From: an uncultured Opitutales bacterium
GTDB lineage: Bacteria; Verrucomicrobiota; Verrucomicrobiia; Opitutales; Intestinicryptomonadaceae
Assembly: GCA_900546565.1 (NCBI GenBank)
Contig: URDC01000004.1
Span: 1 to 60,213 of the forward strand
Reading direction: 5' to 3'
DNA length: 60,213 nucleotides
The notes beneath the pieces were generated by a model. The model made no database searches. It worked only from the letters and a program-made list of their open reading frames with translations, and was not told where the DNA came from. Position 1 is the first letter of the stretch, and each line of letters starts with the position of its first letter. Below, one piece after another: positions 17,264-24,891 of this stretch. The position numbers and the translations under genes were made by a program.

Positions 17264-19090
17264 TTAGTAGGAGTCGGGGAGAACGCGCCTCGCAATATCG
17301 TCAGTAATCATCGCGACAGCTTCGTCAACCGACTTCTGCCCTTCAAACGACTTTCTTATGCGCGAGCGAACCGAAACCATACCGGCTTCCGCTTCCTTCT
17401 TGCCGATGACAAACATATGCGGCACCCTGTCGGTTTCGGCCTTGCGAACCTTCGCGCCGAGCTTTTCGCCCGAGTCGTCGACCGACACGCGCACCCCGAC
17501 ATCGCGAAGCTTCTTGAAGAGCTCGTCGGCATAGGGCACAACCTCGTCGTTTAGAGTCAGAATCCTGACCTGCTCGGGCGCGAGCCACGTCGGGAAGTTT
17601 CCGCCGAAGTGCTCAATCAACACGCCGGTGAAGCGTTCGAGCGAACCGAACGGCGCGCGGTGAATCATAATCGGACGGTGCGGCTTGTTGTCCTGCCCAA
17701 TGTATGAGAGGTCGAAACGCTCGGGCAAGTTGTAGTCCACCTGAACCGTGCCGAGCTGCCATTCCCTGCCGATAACGTCCTTTACAACGAAATCGATTTT
17801 CGGGCCATAGAACGCCGCTTCGCCGATTTCCTCAGTGAAGGGAACACCCAGCGACTTCGCGGCTTTGCGGATGGCGGCTTCACTCTTGACCCAGTTCTGC
17901 TCGTCGCCGACATATTTATCGCTCGCGGGATCGCGCAGGGAAATGCGCACGCGATATTCGCGCATGCCGATAGTTTCGAAAACCGCCTTGACCAAATCGA
18001 GACACCCTTGAATTTCGTCGTCGAGCTGTTCAGGGATGCAGAAAATGTGGGCATCGTCCTGTGTGAAACCGCGCACGCGCGTCATGCCGTTAAGCTCGCC
18101 CGATTGCTCCCAGCGATACACATTGCCGAATTCCGCCAAACGCACGGGCAATTCGCGATACGAGTGCGGGTCGCTCTTGTAGATTTCGACGTGGAACGGA
18201 CAGTTCATCGGTTTGAGCAAAAAGCCCTGAACGTCGCCGTTTTCGACCTTTTCCTCGAACGTTTTAACATCGAGGTTTTCCGCCGCCATACGCGCCATAT
18301 CCTCGCGCTCGACAATCGGCACGAACTGCGATTCCTTGTAGTATGGAAAGTGCCCGCTGGTGCGGAAAAGCCCGAGCTTTCCGATATGCGGTGTAAACAC
18401 CTGCTGATACCCCTGCTTGCGCAAAAGTTCGAGAATGAAATCCTGCAAACTCTGGCGGACAATCGCGCCCTTTGGCTTCCACAGAATAAGGCCCTGCCCC
18501 ACACGGTCTACAATCGTGAACAGCCCCATCTCCCTGCCGAGCTTGCGGTGGTCGCGCAACTTTGCCTGCTCCATCTGTTCGAGATGCTTGGCAAGCTCCT
18601 CTTTCGAGGCGAACGCCGTGCCGTAAATGCGCTGCAATTGCTTGTTGTTTTCGTCCCCGCGGTGATACGCTCCCGCAACCGAAAGCAACTTGAAAGCCTT
18701 TATGCGCTTGGTGTAGTCGACGTGCGGCCCCGCGCAGAGGTCGCAAAATTCGCCGTTTTTGTAGAACGAAATCTCCTCTCCTTCGGGAATGTCGGCAAGA
18801 CGCCCGAGCTTGAATTCCTCCTGCCCCAGCTCCCTGATTTTCTTCTCGGCCTCGGCTCGCGAAAGCGTGAAACGCTCGAATTTCTGGTTTTCGGAAATGA
18901 TTTTCTTCATTTCGGATTCGATTTTTTCGAGGTCTTCGGCAGTGAACTTGTGGCTCAAATCGAAGTCGTAGTAAAAGCCCGAGTCGGTCGCCGGACCGAT
19001 GTCGAGTTTCGCTTCGGGGAACAGTCGCAAAACCGCTTCCGCCAATACGTGCGAGGCACTGTGTCTGATTTTCAACAATTCTTCGTTCAT
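17264..19090 (-). CDS. thrS: Threonyl-tRNA synthetase lacking the TGS domain
   Basis: This 608-residue class II synthetase has the N2 editing domain starting at once, with the zinc-binding HSASH (His10, His14). The catalytic core has motif 2 around FGNVYRWEQSGELNG, the TxxDAHIF region TQDDAHIFC and motif 3 HRAPFGSLERF. The anticodon-binding domain is C-terminal. Full-length bacterial ThrRS is about 640 residues with an N-terminal TGS domain of ~60 residues; this one begins directly at the editing domain. Upstream in-frame sequence to 19570 does not look like TGS, so I place the start at 19090. It charges tRNA-Thr in the cytosol. A structured repeat pair lies just past its 3' end. Confidence 0.93.
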   Translation of the reverse strand: MNEELLKIRHSASHVLAEAVLRLFPEAKLDIGPATDSGFYYDFDLSHKFTAEDLEKIESEMKKIISENQKFERFTLSRAEAEKKIRELGQEEFKLGRLADIPEGEEISFYKNGEFCDLCAGPHVDYTKRIKAFKLLSVAGAYHRGDENNKQLQRIYGTAFASKEELAKHLEQMEQAKLRDHRKLGREMGLFTIVDRVGQGLILWKPKGAIVRQSLQDFILELLRKQGYQQVFTPHIGKLGLFRTSGHFPYYKESQFVPIVEREDMARMAAENLDVKTFEEKVENGDVQGFLLKPMNCPFHVEIYKSDPHSYRELPVRLAEFGNVYRWEQSGELNGMTRVRGFTQDDAHIFCIPEQLDDEIQGCLDLVKAVFETIGMREYRVRISLRDPASDKYVGDEQNWVKSEAAIRKAAKSLGVPFTEEIGEAAFYGPKIDFVVKDVIGREWQLGTVQVDYNLPERFDLSYIGQDNKPHRPIMIHRAPFGSLERFTGVLIEHFGGNFPTWLAPEQVRILTLNDEVVPYADELFKKLRDVGVRVSVDDSGEKLGAKVRKAETDRVPHMFVIGKKEAEAGMVSVRSRIRKSFEGQKSVDEAVAMITDDIARRVLPDSY

Positions 19091-19200
19091 AAATTTTCCG
19101 AGCCTGTTTTTACGCGCGGCAGCCACGCGCAAACAAACTCCCTTTCTACATGCGTTTACATAGTGGATTGCCCGACAAAAAAGTAAAGATTTTTCGCCCT

Positions 19201-19935
19201 TCAACCCAAAAAAAGTTCGACAATTAGCGATGACGACAACGCTCCGAATACTCCCACACTCAGACAGCGCATAATTTTGGCGAACCTCATCGACGCAAAC
19301 ACCGCCGAAATCCTCTCCGCACAGTATGCAAGCGGTGTGTAGCAAACAAGCACACACAACATAAAAACCGCCCCTAAAAAACAAATCTGACACCACACAG
19401 GCAGCCAGCCTTCCACCAGAAATTGCGGAAAAAACGACAAATAAAAAAGCACCACTTTCGGATTCGTCGCATTCATCAAAAACCCGCGCAAAAACAGCGG
19501 CAGAAATTCCGCCTTCCGCCCGCACACTCCTTGCGCCACAACACCGCTTGAACGCGCGTTTTCGGCACATTCAGCATTCGTAAATTCCGCCGACACATAC
19601 GCCCCCGCGCCGACACCGCCGTTTTTACGCACCACCCCGCCCAAAGGCTCGGGCTTCGACTTGTAGCTTGAATACGCCAAATACCCCAAATACGCCGCGC
19701 CCAAAACGTACACCCCTTTAAGCAAAATCGGCGTCGTCGCAATCACGAGCGAAATTCCCGCCGCACATAAAAACGTGTGCACCGTAATGCCCGAGCACAG
19801 CCCGAGCGTAATGTAAAACCCCACTCTAAACCCCTTAGACACACTCGAACTGAGCACGAAAAATATGTCGGGCCCCGGCATCAACGCCAACACCACACAC
19901 GCCGAAATATACGCCATCAACGCCGAAACACTCAT
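19201..19935 (-). CDS. LysE/RhtB-family amino acid exporter
   Basis: This 244-residue inner-membrane protein has about six hydrophobic segments. It opens with the LysE-family signature ACVVLALMPGPDIFFVLSSS, continues GFYITLGLCSGITVHTFLC and ends with a helix pair around MLCVLVCYTPLAYCAERI. A longer-than-usual hydrophilic loop with Lys, Glu and Cys (about residues 95-145) separates helices 3 and 4. Family members export amino acids such as lysine, threonine or homoserine by proton exchange; the substrate is not readable here. Its ATG overlaps the stop of the upstream GH20 gene by 4 bases (ATGA), so the two are translationally coupled, though their functional relation is unclear. Confidence 0.85.
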   Translation of the reverse strand: MSVSALMAYISACVVLALMPGPDIFFVLSSSVSKGFRVGFYITLGLCSGITVHTFLCAAGISLVIATTPILLKGVYVLGAAYLGYLAYSSYKSKPEPLGGVVRKNGGVGAGAYVSAEFTNAECAENARSSGVVAQGVCGRKAEFLPLFLRGFLMNATNPKVVLFYLSFFPQFLVEGWLPVWCQICFLGAVFMLCVLVCYTPLAYCAERISAVFASMRFAKIMRCLSVGVFGALSSSLIVELFLG

Positions 19936-21689
19936 TGGAAAAACGCCGTTTCAAAAAGTTCGGGCTTCACCGCGCGGATTTTCCCCGCCGATTCCGCAAG
20001 CCCACCGAGCCTCGCCCGCAAAAGCCACACCCGTTCGTATTCAGCCGCAATGAATTTTAGCGCGACCTGCTGCGCGTCCGAGTCCGACGCAAAGTCGCCC
20101 TTCGCCTTTTCAAAGCCCCATTTAATCATCTGACATGCGAGCGCGAATTCGTCCATGCACGCCTGCGCATCGCCGCACGAAAGCTTTGCGCACCCCGCAA
20201 GCGACGCCGCAAAATCCACCGACGCCGACAGCTTGTCGTAATCCGCCACCCCCGCAAATTCCGCCGCAAGCCGCTGAGCCTTTTGCGCGTCGGCAAAAAA
20301 CATCCTGTGGTGCAAACTAAACAGCTTGTCCGAAACATCGCAACGCCCCAGCGCACAGAGAGCCCGCGCAAATTCGCCCGTCGCGTCGCCGAAAATATTT
20401 TTCGAAAGCGCGTCGCAGACAAATTCCTCGGTAGGAACTTCACCCCACGCACATGCCGCGGCCGCCGCAACCGCGGGGAACATCGCACAGAACGGCTGAT
20501 GATTGCCGCCGTCACCCCATTGTGTCAAAACCATACCCTTCGCGCCGTATTTTTTCGCGCACTTGCACGCAACCGAAATATTTTCAAACGCGCAGTCCCA
20601 GCGCGACCCGAAACTATTCCAGGTGCTCGTTCCCGGGGCGACCAAAAAATCGCGCCCAAGCCCGCTCATATACGCGCATTGCTCCTCATACGGGTGGTCG
20701 AGATAATACCCCCACAAAACGGGCGTCATATTTTCGGGCAGTAATTTCGAAAATTCAGGCTTGCGCATAAGCACGTCAGCCCAAAAATACACCCCGCCCT
20801 TGCCCCGCGCCGCCGCAAGCTCGGCAAGACGCGCAACGTGCTTGATGTAAAGACGGTATTTGCCTTCGGGCGTCGCGCAAAGCGGCTTGCTGCGCCCCAT
20901 TCCGAGCTCCCACGGCTCGTCGCCGCCGATGTTTATCTTGTCGGAAGAAAAATTCGGCAGAAATTGCGCATAAAGCGAGTCCATAAACGCCGCCGCATTT
21001 TCGTCGGGATACAGCGTCGTCGGAAACTTCCTCGCATTCCCCAGCGGGTCTACAAACGGAGCATCGCTCTCCGCCAAGTGCCGATACTTCGGATATCTCA
21101 GCCATCTCTCCATATGCCCGAGCCCGTTTATGTTCGCCACAAGCTCGATTCCAGCAAACGCGCACATTTCGTCGAGATTCCTGTATTGCTCGGCAGTCAT
21201 GGGGCTCGCGTCAGCCCAGACGATTTCGTGCCCTTCAAACGCGAACGTATGCTCGGTGTAGAGTTCGAGCCTGTTGAATTTCAGCAGCGCAAGCCTGTCC
21301 ACAAGCAGCCCCAGCTCGCGCATAGTCGGCACCTTGCAGCGGCTGATGTCGAGCATAAACCCGCGCACTTCCAAATCGGGATAGTCTTCAATCTCGACAA
21401 ACCGCAGCCCGTTTTCGCCAGCTTGCAAAGCCATTTGACGCAGCGTTTGCAAAGCGTTGCGCGCGCCCGCCAAATCCCGCGCTGCAATGAAAATTCCGCG
21501 TTCGCATACCGAGAGCTTGTAGCCTTGCGCCCGAGCCACTTCGCCCGAAGCCGCATCGACAAACACAAAATCCCCCGACGGCAGCCCCTCGCGCGAAATG
21601 TCGAACGCCGCCTTTTGCCACGGCAAAAACCCTTCGCCCCACTTCGCCGACTTCGGCGCGGGAATAATCTTCGGCTTCGCTAAAAACAT
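19932..21689 (-). CDS. GH20-like beta-N-acetylhexosaminidase
   Basis: This 585-residue protein has a GH20b-like N-domain (about 1-110) and a TIM-barrel GH20 domain with the landmarks RGFMLDISRCKVPTM, NRLELYTEHTFAFEG, ANINGLGHMERWLRYP and the catalytic Asp-Glu pair in INIGGDEPWELG (~residue 253). The Glu is the acid/base and the Asp orients the substrate acetamido group in substrate-assisted catalysis. No signal peptide is seen from the ATG at 21689, preceded by GGGGTG, so it may be cytosolic and act on imported GlcNAc or GalNAc oligosaccharides. It is coupled to the downstream LysE-type exporter gene by an ATGA overlap. Confidence 0.85.
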   Translation of the reverse strand: MFLAKPKIIPAPKSAKWGEGFLPWQKAAFDISREGLPSGDFVFVDAASGEVARAQGYKLSVCERGIFIAARDLAGARNALQTLRQMALQAGENGLRFVEIEDYPDLEVRGFMLDISRCKVPTMRELGLLVDRLALLKFNRLELYTEHTFAFEGHEIVWADASPMTAEQYRNLDEMCAFAGIELVANINGLGHMERWLRYPKYRHLAESDAPFVDPLGNARKFPTTLYPDENAAAFMDSLYAQFLPNFSSDKINIGGDEPWELGMGRSKPLCATPEGKYRLYIKHVARLAELAAARGKGGVYFWADVLMRKPEFSKLLPENMTPVLWGYYLDHPYEEQCAYMSGLGRDFLVAPGTSTWNSFGSRWDCAFENISVACKCAKKYGAKGMVLTQWGDGGNHQPFCAMFPAVAAAAACAWGEVPTEEFVCDALSKNIFGDATGEFARALCALGRCDVSDKLFSLHHRMFFADAQKAQRLAAEFAGVADYDKLSASVDFAASLAGCAKLSCGDAQACMDEFALACQMIKWGFEKAKGDFASDSDAQQVALKFIAAEYERVWLLRARLGGLAESAGKIRAVKPELFETAFFQ

Positions 21690-21770
21690 TTTTTCACCCC
21701 GTATATTCCAAAGCGGGCGGGCAATCGCAAAGACCGCCGCGCCCGCACAAAACGGCATTAAACCGCGAAA

Positions 21771-22997
21771 TTAGAAAGTGTGGATAAACAATCCCGAACG
21801 CAGCTTCGGCTCAAACCAAGTGCTCTTCGGCGGCATAATCGCGCCCGCGTCGGCAATCGCCATAAGCTGGTCAACAGTCGTCGGGAACATCGAAAACGCC
21901 ACGGCAAAACCGCCGCCGTCCACGAGCTTTTCAAGCTCGCCCGTACCCTTGATTCCGCCCACAAAGTCGATTCGCTCGTCGGTGCGCGGGTCGCCGATTT
22001 TGAGAATCGGCGCAAGAACCCTGTCCTGCAACAGCGCCACATCGAGCGATTGCACCGCGTCAAGCCCGTCCGTGTTCTCGAAGTCCAAACTATACCATTG
22101 ACCGTCCAAATACATCGAAACCCTCTTCGAATGCGTCGGAGCTTTCTCTCCGCTTTTTGAAAGCTTGCAGACCTTCGAAACCGCGTCCAAAAACGCCTCC
22201 TTAGACAGCCCCGCCAAATCCTTCACAACGCGGTTGTAGGGCAGAATTTTAAGCTGCCCCGCGGGAAAGCATACCGACAAAAACCAGTTGTAGTCTTCGT
22301 CGCCCGTGTGGTTGGGATTTTCCGCCTTCATCAAGCGCGCGCAACGCGCATTCGACGCGCTGCGGTGGTGTCCGTCCGCCACATACGCGCACGGAATCTT
22401 GTCGAAAGTCTCCACAATCTGCGCCAACAATTTCGGATCGGAAATCTTCCAAACCGTGTGGCGAATGCCGTCGTCGGCAGTGAAGTCGAAAAGCGCGTCT
22501 TCGTCCTTCTTGTCTTCAACAATCCTGTCCAAAAGCGTCCCGTCCTTGACCGTCAAGAACACGGGGCCTGTGTTGACGCGCAAAGTGCGCGTGAGACGAT
22601 AGCGGTCGTTCTCCTTGGCTTCGCGCGTCTTTTCGTGCTTCTTGATAACGTCGTCGTCATAGTCTTGCGCACTGAACGTCGCAACCAGTCCCGTCTGCGA
22701 GTGGTCGCCCATCTGCTGGCGGTAGAGATACATGCACGGCGCATCTTCGCGCACCAAATGCCCGCCGTCTACAAGCTTTTGAAAATTCTGCTTCGCGTGC
22801 TCATACACGACGTCCGAATACGGGTCAATACTCGGGTCAAGCTCTAATTCGCTGCGCACAACGCGCATAAAACTCAGGGGCTTGCCTTCCGCCTGACGAC
22901 ATGCCTGTTCGAAATCCACAACGTCATAGGGCAAACTTGCAATGTCTTTCGCCTCCGCGACGGTTGGTCTTAATCCTTTAAAAGCTTTGATTTTCAT
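21771..22997 (-). CDS. DUF1015 family protein
   Basis: This 408-residue soluble protein has the DUF1015 pattern: start KAFKGLRPTVAEAKDIASLPYDVVD, middle KHEKTREAKENDRYRL, the invariant YVADGHHRSASN and FPAGQLKILPYNRVV. No experimentally proven function is known to me for this group. The D-G-H-H-R motif is shared with SbnI/SerK-type free serine kinases, and in Bacteroidetes DUF1015 genes often follow serC-serA, so a link to serine metabolism is a reasonable but unproven inference. It lies 81 bases upstream of the GH20 gene on the same strand and may head that operon. Confidence 0.85.
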   Translation of the reverse strand: MKIKAFKGLRPTVAEAKDIASLPYDVVDFEQACRQAEGKPLSFMRVVRSELELDPSIDPYSDVVYEHAKQNFQKLVDGGHLVREDAPCMYLYRQQMGDHSQTGLVATFSAQDYDDDVIKKHEKTREAKENDRYRLTRTLRVNTGPVFLTVKDGTLLDRIVEDKKDEDALFDFTADDGIRHTVWKISDPKLLAQIVETFDKIPCAYVADGHHRSASNARCARLMKAENPNHTGDEDYNWFLSVCFPAGQLKILPYNRVVKDLAGLSKEAFLDAVSKVCKLSKSGEKAPTHSKRVSMYLDGQWYSLDFENTDGLDAVQSLDVALLQDRVLAPILKIGDPRTDERIDFVGGIKGTGELEKLVDGGGFAVAFSMFPTTVDQLMAIADAGAIMPPKSTWFEPKLRSGLFIHTF

Positions 22998-23091
22998 ACG
23001 ACCTCAACACTCGCAAATTTTTGCGCATTTTGCAACGTTTTGATTCAAAATTCTTGATTTTTTTAGCCCGCGCCTATTATATAGAGAAGAT

Positions 23092-23934
23092 ATGAAAGAA
23101 AATACTTTGTCGAAATCCAGAAACGGCGGTTGCCTGTTTTCGCTCGTAAAATTGGGCTTTTTGGCGGCGGTCGTCCTGCTGGTAGCCCTCCACTTTTGCG
23201 CGGGCTATATAGCCGATTACGCAATAAAGGCGGCGACCGCGGGCACGGAAATTACTGGCGGCGTAGGCGGCGTAAAAATCCGACCCTTTGACGAAAGCAT
23301 CGCAATAACCGACTTCTATATAACAAACCCCGCCAAGAAATATAAAAAGGAGTGCGCTGTAAAATTCAAATACGCCCTCGTAGACTTGGATATCCAGCCG
23401 ATGACATTCCTTTCAAAGAACGTCGTCATCATCGACGAAATCAATATTGACGGACTCGAACTCAATTACGAGGCATCTTCCGACAACGCCCTCACCTCAT
23501 CCAATATAAACGACATCATCGCAATTGTCGAAAACAACCTAGGTATCGCAAATAAACCCGAAACTAAAACCGCCACCACCACAACACAGCCCGACTCAAC
23601 AAAGAAAGAGCCGATGAAATTCATCATCAAAAAACTCTCCTTTAAAAACGGCTCGGTCTCATCTTCCGTGCTCGGCAACATTGCAGAGTCGCAACTTCCC
23701 GATTTCGTCATAGAAAACATAGGCACCGACGCCGGCGGCTATACCGCCGCGCAAGTCGCCGCAACAGTCGTCCCGCAGGTCGTCGCACAGGCGACACAAC
23801 ACATATTGAAGGGCGGCTGGAAAGCCTCAGTCAAGACGGGTGGAGATACCGTCAATGAGCTAAAAAACATTTTCAATAATATTGTCGGCGGACAGAAAAA
23901 ACAACCCGCCTCCCAACAATCCTCGAAGAAATAA
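23092..23934 (+). CDS. Membrane-anchored AsmA-like envelope protein
   Basis: This 280-residue protein has one N-terminal membrane anchor (LGFLAAVVLLVALHFCAGYIAD) followed by a periplasmic part. The stretch TEITGGVGGVKIRPFDESIAITDFYITNP and the alternating hydrophobic beta-strand character resemble the beginning of AsmA/DUF748-type proteins, which form long beta-grooves and influence lipid transport to the outer membrane. It is much shorter than full AsmA. A low-complexity Thr-rich linker (TKTATTTTQPDSTKKE) divides it at about residue 160, and the tail is Gln/Lys-rich. It is monocistronic with a strong terminator. The family link is tentative. Confidence 0.55.
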   Translation: MKENTLSKSRNGGCLFSLVKLGFLAAVVLLVALHFCAGYIADYAIKAATAGTEITGGVGGVKIRPFDESIAITDFYITNPAKKYKKECAVKFKYALVDLDIQPMTFLSKNVVIIDEINIDGLELNYEASSDNALTSSNINDIIAIVENNLGIANKPETKTATTTTQPDSTKKEPMKFIIKKLSFKNGSVSSSVLGNIAESQLPDFVIENIGTDAGGYTAAQVAATVVPQVVAQATQHILKGGWKASVKTGGDTVNELKNIFNNIVGGQKKQPASQQSSKK

Positions 23935-23949
23935 TATATCCTGCCAATG

Positions 23950-23986
23950 AAAGACGGACAGCTCCCACTGCCCGTCTTTTTTTTTG
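23950..23986 (+). terminator. Terminator after the AsmA-like gene
   Basis: Stem AAAGACGG/CCGTCTTT (23950-23957 with 23972-23979) is followed by a long T run, 15 bases past the stop codon. Confidence 0.85.
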
Positions 23987-24146
23987 CGTATATAATAGTA
24001 TCATACCCGTATCATGGAAAACCGCCCGCCTCATACGCACGAACCCCGACACAAACATGCCTACAAAAAAACGCCCTAAAAAACATTCCGACAAGTTTGC
24101 GCGAGCCAATCAACGGGTTTGCAAAATCCTTGGCAAAATGCGCAAA

Positions 24147-24175
24147 CAAAAACGGGGTGCTACTCGCACCCCGTT
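24147..24175 (-). terminator. Terminator of the ribbon-helix-helix gene
   Basis: A 10-bp stem (AACGGGGTGC/GCACCCCGTT, 24151-24160 with 24166-24175) is followed on the minus strand by T-rich sequence, about 35 bases beyond the stop codon at 24211. Confidence 0.8.
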
Positions 24176-24210
24176 ATTATATAGGTTAAGGAATGAAAAC
24201 ACAGAGGTTG

Positions 24211-24411
24211 TTATCCTCTAATGCGTCTCTTGGGTTCTGCAACACCAAGGCTCTCTTTTGCCAAATTTTGGAGGCTATTGGCTATGAAGTTTGAACGATT
24301 GCGATTGTCCAGTCTCGCCATTTCGTCAATCTGTTTAACCAATTCCTGCGGAAGGCTTATCGAGATTTGTGTCATCCCGGGGATTCTTGCTGTACCGCTC
24401 TTTCTTGCCAT
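24211..24411 (-). CDS. Ribbon-helix-helix DNA-binding protein
   Basis: This 66-residue protein has a CopG/Arc-type ribbon-helix-helix fold: beta-strand TQISISLPQEL, helix A VKQIDEMARLDN, then the turn RNRSNFIANSLQNLAKE as helix B. The alternating strand residues would lie in the DNA major groove of a dimer. The start has a strong Shine-Dalgarno (AAGGAG, about 10 bases upstream), unusual for this contig and suggesting high translation. No toxin gene is adjacent, so it is more likely a free-standing repressor than an antitoxin. Its target may be its own promoter or the AT-rich region beside it. Confidence 0.8.
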   Translation of the reverse strand: MARKSGTARIPGMTQISISLPQELVKQIDEMARLDNRNRSNFIANSLQNLAKESLGVAEPKRRIRG

Positions 24412-24891
24412 ATAACGCGACTCCTTCTTCTTCGCTATTTTCTTTTTCTGTTGTTTTTAGTGATTCCCCCTCTTTTGTTGAAAATCAAACATATTTTTAG
24501 GGGCGATAGTTATGAATCGTGTGAATGTTTTTTATATTTTCAACCTTTTTCCGAAAAAAAATCAAAAATTTTTTAAAAAATTCGAATTTTTAGGCGTTTT
24601 TTGTAAAAAATTGAGAATTTTTTCGAGAAAAATCGTATTTTTTGACCGTAAAAACTTTTGCTTGTTCCCAGCTTTTCGAGAAAAATCTTAAAAAATCCGA
24701 CATTGCCTTGTTTTCAATACCCTATTTCATCCATTTTTAGAGTATTTTTATCAAAATCCCATGTTTTTTTCGAAAAAAACGGCATTTTCGTAGGGGCTTT
24801 ATTTTTCCGAAATGCGCCATTTTTATTTTGACGCCGCGTCAAAATTTGTAAAAATACCGTGTATTTATAGAAGCATTTTCGGAATATAATC
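24412..24891. promoter_or_regulatory. AT-rich divergent intergenic region upstream of leuS
   Basis: This 480-base region separates divergent ribbon-helix-helix and leuS genes. It is very AT-rich, with the element TTTTCGAGAAAAAT present twice (near 24630 and 24677). About 47 bases upstream of leuS lies a perfect 9-bp inverted repeat with 3-base spacer, ATTTTGACG-CCG-CGTCAAAAT (24825-24845), containing a TTGACG that could be a -35 element. No T-box or other known aminoacyl-tRNA synthetase leader is recognisable. No coding frame is credible. Confidence 0.45.

Noticed and set aside
19093..19570. N-terminal extension of thrS
   Set aside because: The frame is open but Cys/Ala-rich and unlike TGS; it overlaps the end of the exporter gene.
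24412..24891. T-box or replication origin
   Set aside because: No T-box consensus or antiterminator, no cluster of DnaA boxes; just AT-rich.
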